This document shows positions 26,593 through 34,096 of a DNA stretch of 64,000 nucleotides, piece after piece. Positions within the stretch are counted from its first letter, which is position 1, and every line of letters begins with the position of its first letter. This DNA comes from Eubacteriales bacterium. Lineage in GTDB: Bacteria; Bacillota; Clostridia; Peptostreptococcales; Anaerovoracaceae. The translations under genes and the position numbers were made by a program. The stretch lies in NCBI GenBank assembly GCA_028692105.1, contig JAQUYC010000005.1:23336-87335 (forward strand), in the 5' to 3' direction. The notes under the pieces were generated by a model. The model saw only the letters and a program-made list of their open reading frames with translations. It was not told the DNA's origin and searched no databases.

Positions 26593-26755
26593 TAAAAAAA
26601 TCCTTTGCATTGCAAAGGATTTCAATCATTGAAAATGAGTATCTTCCTTTCCAAACGGGAGGCAGTGGGATTTCTCCCAATACCCAACGGTTGACCACCA
26701 TAGCATGTGCCTTAGGTCAAATCAACTCGGAAAATCATTTTTATTGAATGACAGG
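26593..26755 (-). promoter_or_regulatory. Probable Moco/Tuco-type riboswitch with terminator, tupA leader
   Basis: A leader of about 155 nt lies between a good promoter and tupA. Read on the minus strand it has pairing arms AAAATGA and TCATTTT closing a structured region, then CCTCCCG, GGAAAGGAAG and CCGAG-like conserved blocks. It ends in an intrinsic terminator (stem ATCCTTTGCA / TGCAAAGGAT at 26600-26620, then a run of seven T). Similar blocks occur in molybdenum-cofactor riboswitches upstream of mod/tup/moa genes, as I recall them. The class is therefore probable but not certain; a structured leader with a terminator is clear. Confidence 0.6.
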
Positions 26756-26784
26756 ATTATAACACAATTATGCAAAATATACAA
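26756..26784 (-). promoter_or_regulatory. Predicted promoter of tupA leader
   Basis: Minus strand TTGTAT (26779-26784), 17-bp spacer and TATAAT (26756-26761). Transcription would begin near 26749 and run into the riboswitch-like leader. Confidence 0.65.
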
Positions 26785-26797
26785 TGGAGGATAAAGC

Positions 26798-28309
26798 TTA
26801 GCTCGTCAGGTCCCTGAATATTTCCTCCACCGTTTCCATTTTATTAGATCGGTAGGCATTGCTGCCTGCGAACACGAGCCCATTTTCGATATCACCTTTT
26901 GCAGCATTAAGAAGTGCCTGCGTTATACAATAAGGAGCTTCCTCAGCTTTGCACGGTATCAGGCAGCGATTGCATTTTACCGGTGGGATCCTACCCTTTT
27001 CCACCCTTTCAACAAAAGGAGTTTTTATGGCCCTTCCCGGCATGCCTACCGGGCTTTTAATCACAGCCATATCCTCTTTTGACGCATTCAAGTAAGCTTC
27101 TTTGAATTTCGGATGGACATCGCACTCCTCAGTTGTCACAAACCGTGTCCCCATCTGTACACCGTCAGCCCCGTAAGATAATGCCTTCTGCACATCCTCT
27201 TTAGTGTAGATTCCTCCCGCGACAATAAGAGGACAGCCGGGTAGATCTTCGATCTCCTCTTTGATTTCCATGATCGTATCGTAAAAATGCTCTTGTGCCT
27301 CCTCCAGCTGCTCTTCTTTAAACCCTAAATGTCCGCCTGCCATCGGGCCCTCATAAATAATCGCATCCGGAACACGATTATATTTTTTTGACCAGTTTTT
27401 AATTATCAGTCCTGCTGCTCTTGCCGATGAAACAATGGGTACGATCTTGACCTTGCTGTTCTTCACGTCTCCCGGCAGCGACATCGGTAAGCCGGCTCCT
27501 GAAATGATCATATCAACGCCTGCCTCAACTGCTGCCTCTACAAACTCATCGTAATTTCTGCTGGCATACATTATGTTTACTGCGATCAATCCCTTGTTCG
27601 GGGCATCTTTTATCGCCTCTTTTGCTTCACGAATATTCCTCTTCAAGGCGCGTATATTGGCATCCTTCGGTTTGCTGTAGAAATCCGGTTCCAGAAAACC
27701 AATCTGGGCGGCAGAAATCACTCCAACGCCTCCATATTTGGCAACGGCAGCTGAAAGTCTGGATAAGGAAACACCGATCCCCATTCCTCCTTGAAAGATC
27801 GGAACAGGAATTGTAACATCACCCAAAGTCAGAGGCATCAGTTTCAGCGGAGCATCTCCCTTAATCGTTCTGACTCTTTGTCTTTTGAAAAAATCCCTGA
27901 TTGTTTCAAGAGACTGGAGCAATACAGTTTGTTCCTCCTCATTGAGATCGGCAATCACGTCGTTAATCATATTCCAATGAAATTCCTCATGCTCCCGCAC
28001 CGCTTCTGCGCCTTCTTCTGTAAGCTCAATTTTCACTATCCTGCGGTCCTCCGGGATGCGATGCCGATTGACGTATTTTTTATCTACCAGCTTATTGATT
28101 GCGGCCGTCAAAGTACTTACGTTGATCTTTAAGCTTGCTGCGACCTGTGTCATAGTTTTGGCTTTGCCTTTCCCTATGGCTGTTAGAGTATGAACTTCCG
28201 TAATTGAAAGATTGTGCCGTGATGAATTCTTAATGGCATCCTCCTCAACCTTCAGAACATTGTTAAACAGGCTTACCAATATATCATTTAATTTTTTTGT
28301 TGTTTCCAT
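26798..28309 (-). CDS. MarR-FabK/nitronate monooxygenase fusion protein
   Basis: A 503-residue single reading frame. Residues 1-142 form a MarR winged-helix repressor (LSITEVHTLTAIGKGKAKTM, PEDRRIVKIELTEEG). Residues 150-503 form a FMN-dependent FabK/NMO-type TIM barrel (FQGGMGIGVS, IISGAGLP, IYEGPMAGGHLG, VAGGIYTKEDVQKAL, GVQMGTRFV) with a cysteine cluster KCNRCLIPCKAEEAPYC near the end. Start ATG at 28309 follows GGAGAAAG and gives a standard FabT-like N-terminus. The gene closes the fab operon, after fabZ. An internal ATG (residue 158) has AAGGGAG 17 bases upstream, so separate translation of the barrel cannot be excluded. No frameshift or stop separates the domains. Confidence 0.88.
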   Translation of the reverse strand: METTKKLNDILVSLFNNVLKVEEDAIKNSSRHNLSITEVHTLTAIGKGKAKTMTQVAASLKINVSTLTAAINKLVDKKYVNRHRIPEDRRIVKIELTEEGAEAVREHEEFHWNMINDVIADLNEEEQTVLLQSLETIRDFFKRQRVRTIKGDAPLKLMPLTLGDVTIPVPIFQGGMGIGVSLSRLSAAVAKYGGVGVISAAQIGFLEPDFYSKPKDANIRALKRNIREAKEAIKDAPNKGLIAVNIMYASRNYDEFVEAAVEAGVDMIISGAGLPMSLPGDVKNSKVKIVPIVSSARAAGLIIKNWSKKYNRVPDAIIYEGPMAGGHLGFKEEQLEEAQEHFYDTIMEIKEEIEDLPGCPLIVAGGIYTKEDVQKALSYGADGVQMGTRFVTTEECDVHPKFKEAYLNASKEDMAVIKSPVGMPGRAIKTPFVERVEKGRIPPVKCNRCLIPCKAEEAPYCITQALLNAAKGDIENGLVFAGSNAYRSNKMETVEEIFRDLTS

Positions 28310-28322
28310 GAACTTTCTCCTA

Positions 28323-28748
28323 TTAACCAATCGCAAACAGGATCTCGCACTGACAAGCAATTTTATCTCCCAGATATGCTGTGGCTTTCCCGTTACCCGC
28401 CTTTGCCCTGATACGATCCAGGACAACTTCAAGGCGGAGTGTGTCCCCGGGTACTACTTTCTGGCGGAATTTTGCATTTTTAATGCCGCCAAAATATGCA
28501 ATTTTTCCACGATGCTCCTTCATGGACAAAATTGCTACAGCTCCGGCTTGAGCCAGGGATTCTATTATAAGAACGCCGGGCATTACTTTTTCCTGTGGGA
28601 AATGTCCCTGGAAATAGTATTCATCCTCGCGAACATATTTCATGGCAACAATACGCTTTCCCTCTTCTATTTCAACAACTTCGTCTATTAGTAGAAAAGG
28701 ATCTCTATGCGGTATTATTTCTTTGATCTGTTCTCTGTTTAAAATCAC
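28323..28748 (-). CDS. fabZ: 3-hydroxyacyl-ACP dehydratase FabZ
   Basis: A 141-residue hot-dog-fold dehydratase of the fatty-acid cycle. HRDPFLLID and GHFPQEKVMPGVLIIESLAQAGA are the FabZ active-site and dimer motifs (catalytic His and Glu). I choose the GTG at 28748, which overlaps the fabF TGA by four bases (GTGA) and has GGGGG eight bases upstream. A longer frame begins within fabF and is less likely. It is encoded between fabF and the MarR-FabK fusion. Confidence 0.93.
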   Translation of the reverse strand: MILNREQIKEIIPHRDPFLLIDEVVEIEEGKRIVAMKYVREDEYYFQGHFPQEKVMPGVLIIESLAQAGAVAILSMKEHRGKIAYFGGIKNAKFRQKVVPGDTLRLEVVLDRIRAKAGNGKATAYLGDKIACQCEILFAIG

Positions 28749-29977
28749 TTTTGCGCCCCCTTTAACAGCAGACATCCATTGTGACCGCCGAATCCGAGAG
28801 AATTTGACATTGCATAGTTTAGGGCCTGCTTTCTTGCTGTACCCGGAACATAATCCAAATCAAGCTCCTCATCAGGAACTAAAAGATTTATGGTCGGCGG
28901 AATTACTCCATCCAGCATAGCGTTGATGCAAACAATTGCTTCCACCACACCGGCTGCGCCCAGGAGATGCCCCGTCATGCTCTTGGTGGAACTGACCGGG
29001 ATTTTGTATGCAGCATCGCCGAACACTGTCTTTATAGCTCTTGTCTCAAACAAATCGTTGTATGGAGTTCCTGTCCCGTGTGCATTTATATAAGAAACCT
29101 CTTCCGGCCTAATACCTGCTTCCTGAATGGCGAGTTCCATCGCCCTTGCGGCACCGGTACCTTCCGGTGACGGCATCGTAATATGATAAGCATCGCATGT
29201 CGTGCCGTAACCTGCAACTTCGGCATATATTTTCGCACCCCTTGCAATGGCATGCTCATATTCTTCGAGTATCACAATGCCTGAACCTTCTCCCATGACA
29301 AAGCCGTCTCTCTCCTTGTCAAATGGCGTTGAGCAACGGTTTGGGTCCTCTCTTGTAGATAAAGCTGTCATATTTGCAAACCCGGAAAAGCAAACCGGTG
29401 CGAAAGGGGCTTCCGATGCCCCCGCTATCACCGCATCAGTATATCCATGTTTAATTGATCGATATGCTTCACCAATTGCATGGGTGCCTGTTGCACATGC
29501 TGTAACCATCCCCAGGCAGCTGCCTGTTGCCTTGCATGCTATAGCTATATTGCCCGCAAGAATATTTCCGATAACAGAAGTGACCAGAAATGGGGATACC
29601 CTTTTGATACCCTTTTCCATAGCCTTTTGCACTTCACTTTCCAAGGTCATAACCCCACCAATACCGGAACCAACCAATACACTCAACTTTTCTGCATCTA
29701 TATTTTCACCGCTTACAAGACCGCTGTCCGCCATGGCTTCCAATGCTGCCGTTACTCCATATTGAGAATAAAGGTCGCTTCTCCTCGCTTCTTTTTTGTC
29801 ATGAAATACGAAATCCTTTACCTCTGCGCCGTTTTTCGCTTTTTGTTCCTCCGGATCAAAATGGGTAATCCTTGCAATTCCATTTTTACCTGCTTTGATT
29901 CCCTCCCAGAAATCTTTCACATTATTCCCCAGGGGCGTTACCGCTCCCATTCCTGTAATAACTACCCTTCTGTTCAT
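28745..29977 (-). CDS. fabF: Beta-ketoacyl-ACP synthase II
   Basis: A 410-residue condensing enzyme that elongates acyl-ACP with malonyl-ACP. The catalytic cysteine lies in VTACATGTHAIG, the two histidines in NAHGTGTPYND and STKSMTGHLLGAAG, and the C-terminus has SNSLGFGGHN. Length is normal. It is translationally coupled to fabZ by a 4-bp overlap and lies 17 bp after fabG. No defects seen. Confidence 0.96.
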   Translation of the reverse strand: MNRRVVITGMGAVTPLGNNVKDFWEGIKAGKNGIARITHFDPEEQKAKNGAEVKDFVFHDKKEARRSDLYSQYGVTAALEAMADSGLVSGENIDAEKLSVLVGSGIGGVMTLESEVQKAMEKGIKRVSPFLVTSVIGNILAGNIAIACKATGSCLGMVTACATGTHAIGEAYRSIKHGYTDAVIAGASEAPFAPVCFSGFANMTALSTREDPNRCSTPFDKERDGFVMGEGSGIVILEEYEHAIARGAKIYAEVAGYGTTCDAYHITMPSPEGTGAARAMELAIQEAGIRPEEVSYINAHGTGTPYNDLFETRAIKTVFGDAAYKIPVSSTKSMTGHLLGAAGVVEAIVCINAMLDGVIPPTINLLVPDEELDLDYVPGTARKQALNYAMSNSLGFGGHNGCLLLKGAQK

Positions 29978-29994
29978 ATTCTTCCTCTTTTCTC

Positions 29995-30735
29995 TCAGAT
30001 GGACATTCCGCCATCTACTCCTATAACCTGCCCTGTAATATATGCGGCTTGATCCGAAGCCAAAAATACTACTGCATTTGCAACATCAGAAGTTTTTCCG
30101 GCTCGTCCGAGGCTTATGGCATTTGTCATTGATTTTTTTTGTTCATCTGTTAATATCTCCGTCATATCCGTTTCTATAAAACCGGGGGCTACCGCATTGA
30201 CAGTTATGCCTCTTTTCCCAAGCTCTTTAGCCGCGGACAATGTCATTCCTATGACTCCGGCCTTTGATGCACTATAATTAACCTGCCCTGCATTTCCACG
30301 AATTCCGACGATAGAGGAAATATTAATAATTCTACCATGCTTCTGCTTGATCATAAACGGTGCCACTGCACGAAGAAAATAAAAACTGCCGTTCAAGTTT
30401 GCCTGAATAACATCGTTAAAGTCGGATGCCGTCATTCTCATTATTAATTTATCCTTAGTAATTCCTGCATTGTTCACCAGTATATCTATCTTGCCAAAAA
30501 TTTCGACTGCCAGTTTGGCTGCGGCTTCACCATGGATAGGATCTGAAATATCTCCTTTGATCACTTCCACACGTGTTCCGTATTGTTTCAGCTGTTCTGC
30601 TGTTTTTTTTGCTGCTTCTTCATTGCTGCGATAACAAAGAAGTACATCAGCTCCCTGTCTGCAGAATTCCTCGGCGATTGCTCCGCCGATTCCTCTGACA
30701 CCGCCGGTTATCACTGCGCTTTTTCCTTTAAGCAT
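29995..30735 (-). CDS. fabG: 3-oxoacyl-ACP reductase FabG
   Basis: A 246-residue short-chain dehydrogenase that uses NADPH to reduce 3-oxoacyl-ACP. The Rossmann motif is TGGVRGIGGA, the NNAG motif is present, and the Ser-Tyr-Lys triad lies in ISSIVG and YSASK. The C-terminus VIGVDGGMSI is typical. The start MLKGKSAVITGG (30735) is set by AGAGGTG; the GTG three codons upstream is part of that site. Fifth from the 3' end of the fab operon. Confidence 0.95.
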   Translation of the reverse strand: MLKGKSAVITGGVRGIGGAIAEEFCRQGADVLLCYRSNEEAAKKTAEQLKQYGTRVEVIKGDISDPIHGEAAAKLAVEIFGKIDILVNNAGITKDKLIMRMTASDFNDVIQANLNGSFYFLRAVAPFMIKQKHGRIINISSIVGIRGNAGQVNYSASKAGVIGMTLSAAKELGKRGITVNAVAPGFIETDMTEILTDEQKKSMTNAISLGRAGKTSDVANAVVFLASDQAAYITGQVIGVDGGMSI

Positions 30736-30771
30736 CTTAGTCACCTCTTTCTAACAGACGCTGCGATCATC

Positions 30772-31776
30772 TTATTTGGTTTCTTCTTCGGAGATTAAAT
30801 TTTTTATAGTATCCATTGTCTCCATCAATGTATCATTATCTTCAATATTCATCACAATCAGTTCGCTGTTGATTTTTCGTGCAAGACCGGATAAAGTTTT
30901 TCCCGGCCCGAACTCAATAAATATACTGATTCCATCTGCATTCATATTTTCTATTGTTTCCTGCCAATAAACAGGTCTTTCAGCTTGTTTTGCCATTACT
31001 TGTGCCAGCCACTGATTATCCTCACCAATCTGCCCTTCCATGATATCTTTGCCCGTTACGTTGGAATAGGTCTTTACAGTTGGTTTTTTCAAATCTGCAG
31101 CAAGCAATATTTTTAGCAGTTTCGGAACAGCCGGCTTCATCATTGATGAATGGAATGCGGTTCCAACACTCAGCGGAACGGTCTTGATGCCTCCAACCTC
31201 TTTAGATTTTAATAAAAATCGCTGCTGTGCATCCTTATCTCCGGCTACGACCGTCTGAGCGGGTGAATTAAAATTTACACCCTCAAGGATGCCATCTTCC
31301 CTTGCAGCTTCTACACATTCAAGAATGACTTTTCGTTCTCCGAAAGCGGCGATCATACCGCCAATATTCTCTCCCTGTGCATTTTTTCCGGCATCACTCA
31401 TCCAGACACCTCTGTTTCTGACGATTTTTAGGCCTGTTTCAAAGCTTTGGATCGCTCCTCCTGCTGTGAGAGCCGCATATTCTCCCAGGCTGAATCCTGC
31501 CATTCCTTTTATTTCAACTCTGCTCAAAATATCTTCATCAAGACCGGAAAGCTCTTTTAAAAAAGCCTCATATGCCGCCATGGTCACCGTATACACGCAA
31601 GGCTGTGTGATATTGGTCTGCCTTAGCAGTTCCTTTGATCCTTCAAAGCACCATTGCTGTATGTCCTGGCCTGCCAGATCAAAGACCTTTTTCGCCTCTT
31701 TTGAATTGTCATAAAGACTTTTACCCATTCCTGGGTATTGAGCCCCTTGACCTGCAAATAATAGCCCTACTTTCAT
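30772..31776 (-). CDS. fabD: Malonyl-CoA:ACP transacylase
   Basis: A 334-residue transacylase. LLFAGQGAQYPGMG forms the oxyanion loop, and the nucleophile elbow is GFSLGEYAAL, where the usual GHSLGE histidine neighbour is phenylalanine. VAGDKDAQ and SVGTAFHSSMM (catalytic His) follow. The start at 31776 follows AGGAGATCT. The first 56 bases lie inside the 3' end of fabK, an unusually long same-strand overlap. Substrate malonyl-CoA must come from acc genes outside the window. Confidence 0.94.
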   Translation of the reverse strand: MKVGLLFAGQGAQYPGMGKSLYDNSKEAKKVFDLAGQDIQQWCFEGSKELLRQTNITQPCVYTVTMAAYEAFLKELSGLDEDILSRVEIKGMAGFSLGEYAALTAGGAIQSFETGLKIVRNRGVWMSDAGKNAQGENIGGMIAAFGERKVILECVEAAREDGILEGVNFNSPAQTVVAGDKDAQQRFLLKSKEVGGIKTVPLSVGTAFHSSMMKPAVPKLLKILLAADLKKPTVKTYSNVTGKDIMEGQIGEDNQWLAQVMAKQAERPVYWQETIENMNADGISIFIEFGPGKTLSGLARKINSELIVMNIEDNDTLMETMDTIKNLISEEETK

Positions 31777-32686
31777 AGATCTCCTCTGCCTCCTCAAACA
31801 TTTCTACTATCATTTCCCTTGCTGTCTGTTCCTTCTTTACAAGACCGGCAATTTGGCCTGACATTACAGATCCATTCACCACATCACCGTCCTTGACTGC
31901 TGCCCGCAGTGCTCCTGTTCCTATTTTTTCTATCTCTGAAATATCTGCGTTTCTTTTTTCCAAAATCAGAATATCTCTTGCCAGTTTATTTTTTAGCACT
32001 CTTACCGGATGTCCTGTACTGCGCCCGGTAGCCACAGTATCTGAATCCTTTGCTTTTAAGATCATATCCTTGTAATTCTGTGATACGGTGCATTCTTTCG
32101 CAACAAGAAAACGTGTTCCGACTTGAACACCGGATGCTCCGAGCATAAATGCTGCAGCAATTCCCCGACCGTCAGCAATGCCCCCTGCTGCTATAACAGG
32201 GATGTTTACCGCATCTACCACTTGAGGAACAAGTGCCATAGTTGTGGCTTCCCCGATGTGTCCGCCTCCCTCCTGGCCTTCAGCAATGACTGCATCCGCG
32301 CCGGCACGCTCCACTCTGATTGCAAGTGCTACCGATGCGATGACGGGAATCACTTTTATACTGTTGCTTTTTAACTTTGTTATATATTTACCGGGGTTCC
32401 CCGCTCCTGTAGTAACTACAGGAACATGTTCCTCGCAAATAACATCAATGATTGCGTCCGCATGTGGATTCAGCAGCATCACATTTACGCCGAAAGGCTT
32501 ATCAGTCATTTCTCTCGTCTTACGGATCTCGCTTCTCACCCAGTCTGCTTCTGCATTTCCGCTTGCTATTATACCTAAACCTCCGGCATTGCTAACTGCA
32601 GATGCCAGATATGCATCCGCGATCCATGCCATTGCCCCCTGTATAATGGGATATTCCGTTCCGAGCAGTCCACAAATATTAACCAT
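31721..32686 (-). CDS. fabK: Enoyl-ACP reductase FabK (FMN)
   Basis: A 321-residue flavin-dependent enoyl-ACP reductase, the clostridial/streptococcal alternative to FabI. It opens with GTEYPIIQGAMAWIAD, has VVTTGAGNPGKYI, AEGQEGGGHIGEATT and GGIADGRGIAAAFMLGASGVQVGTRF, all typical of FabK. The C-terminus extends about 18 residues past the usual MFEEAEEI end, into the fabD coding region, and this tail (RSRGSIPRNG) looks non-homologous. ATG follows AAAGGAG. It is distinct from the FabK-like half of the MarR fusion at the operon end. Confidence 0.94.
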   Translation of the reverse strand: MVNICGLLGTEYPIIQGAMAWIADAYLASAVSNAGGLGIIASGNAEADWVRSEIRKTREMTDKPFGVNVMLLNPHADAIIDVICEEHVPVVTTGAGNPGKYITKLKSNSIKVIPVIASVALAIRVERAGADAVIAEGQEGGGHIGEATTMALVPQVVDAVNIPVIAAGGIADGRGIAAAFMLGASGVQVGTRFLVAKECTVSQNYKDMILKAKDSDTVATGRSTGHPVRVLKNKLARDILILEKRNADISEIEKIGTGALRAAVKDGDVVNGSVMSGQIAGLVKKEQTAREMIVEMFEEAEEIYESRAIICRSRGSIPRNG

Positions 32687-32736
32687 ATATTACATTCTCC
32701 TTTATTTGTTTGCCAATCTGTGAGACAAATCTACAG

Positions 32737-33702
32737 CTACACTGCTTCAAATAGTATCGCTCCGGCACTCAGTCCGCCGCCGAATCCGACCATCATGATT
32801 ATATCCCCCGAATTAACTTTTCCGCTTTTCATTAAATCTGCCAATGCCATTGGAATGCTTGCCGCTGATACATTACCAGTAGTCTGGATGTTCACCTGAA
32901 ATTTTTCAATGGGCTGTTTCATGCGCTGCGCCGCAGATTGAATGATTCTCATATTTGCCTGATGAGGTACATAATATTTTACATCATTTGCTGTGATCCC
33001 CGCCTTTTGCAGTACAATGTCCATGGCTTCGCCGATGGCACCTACTGCGAATCTGAAAACTTGGGGCCCGTTCATATGAAGGAACTGCTCTTTCGGTTCA
33101 TCATCCGCAAACGGAGTTTTCAGGTATTGCATGTCTGCGGTAAGACTATTTGATATATCATCATAGTTCTTTATGAAACTACTTATAATACCGGTTTTGT
33201 CATCTTTAAGCTCTAAGACAGCGCTTCCGGCTCCGTCGCCGAAAATAATACAGGTCCCTCTGTCCTCCCAGTTCGTGATTCTGGAGAGACGCTCCACTCC
33301 GATTACCAATGCACGCTTTATCCCATGTGTCTTCATAAGAGCTTCTGCATTCCAAATTCCATATATAAATCCGCTGCACGCTGCATTTAAATCGTAGGCA
33401 ATCGCATTCTCTAAGTTCATAGCCCTTTTCACCAGTGCTCCCATTGACGGTACCAGCATATCCGGTGATACGGTAGCTACAATGACCAACCCGATAGAGT
33501 TTCTGTCCAAATCCCCCATAGCTTCTTTCGCCGAATTTACAGCAAGATCCAATCCTGTTTCTTTTGTTGCTATATGCCTTGATTCGATTCCTGTACGGTC
33601 TATGATCCATTGATTATCCGTTTCAACCATTTTTGAAAGATGTGTGTTATCAACTTTCAATTCCGGCAATGACTTGCCGGTTCCTATAATAACTACTCCC
33701 AA
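32737..33702 (-). CDS. fabH: Beta-ketoacyl-ACP synthase III
   Basis: A 321-residue initiating condensing enzyme that joins acyl-CoA primer to malonyl-ACP. The catalytic triad is visible as Cys in LNAACSGFIYGI, His in VPHQANMRI and Asn in TTGNVSAASIP. The start is TTG at 33702 with AGGAGG seven bases upstream; upstream in-frame ATGs lack sites. First gene of the fab operon, with no acpP between it and fabK. The promoter and palindromic operator lie about 150 bp upstream. Confidence 0.95.
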   Translation of the reverse strand: MGVVIIGTGKSLPELKVDNTHLSKMVETDNQWIIDRTGIESRHIATKETGLDLAVNSAKEAMGDLDRNSIGLVIVATVSPDMLVPSMGALVKRAMNLENAIAYDLNAACSGFIYGIWNAEALMKTHGIKRALVIGVERLSRITNWEDRGTCIIFGDGAGSAVLELKDDKTGIISSFIKNYDDISNSLTADMQYLKTPFADDEPKEQFLHMNGPQVFRFAVGAIGEAMDIVLQKAGITANDVKYYVPHQANMRIIQSAAQRMKQPIEKFQVNIQTTGNVSAASIPMALADLMKSGKVNSGDIIMMVGFGGGLSAGAILFEAV

Positions 33703-33852
33703 GTTAATCCTCCTCAGTTTCAGTTTCTTTATACACATTCTGCTTGGCACTTTAGTGCCGCTGATTTCATCATATTAATTTATTATGACATATTAGAGCC
33801 CATAAATGGATGATGCAAAATGCCAAAAAATAACAATAAAATTTATTTTGAT

Positions 33853-33869
33853 AGTCAAACTATTTGACT
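33853..33869. promoter_or_regulatory. Candidate MarR/FabT-type operator
   Basis: A perfect 7-3-7 palindrome AGTCAAA-CTA-TTTGACT placed immediately after the fabH -10 box, covering the expected transcription start. It resembles the TTTGA/TCAAA half-sites of FabT operators. The MarR domain of the operon's last gene is the obvious candidate ligand. Confidence 0.65.
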
Positions 33870-33871
33870 GT

Positions 33872-33900
33872 ATTATAAATTTTACTGATATACATGTCAA
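33872..33900 (-). promoter_or_regulatory. Perfect-consensus promoter of the fab operon
   Basis: Minus-strand TTGACA (33895-33900), 17-bp spacer and TATAAT (33872-33877). The rest of the 394-bp gap up to the decarboxylase gene (33901-34096) shows only a TATAAT-like box near 34046 for the plus-strand gene. Confidence 0.8.
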
Positions 33901-34096
33901 GTTTTTTTAAACGGCGGCATTAGTCCCACGCAACTCCGCCTCAATTGGTTTATATTAAAGATACCGAAGCGTCTGAAAGCTTTCTTTCCTTTATTATATC
34001 CACAAAATTTTATAGGTTAAAGATACAAATCATCATCGGATATTATATAATAAAGACAAAGCAAAAATTTCTGCTGTTGTTTTAGGAGGATTAAAC

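Noticed and set aside
26798-28309. Possibility that the MarR and FabK parts are two genes joined by a sequencing error
   Set aside because: Reading is continuous with a plausible linker and the internal ATG has a poorly spaced ribosome site; kept as fusion but flagged for resequencing.
29247-30052. Two plus-strand open frames of 172 and 190 codons opposite fabF
   Set aside because: Shadows of the conserved fabF coding strand; no ribosome sites or recognisable motifs.
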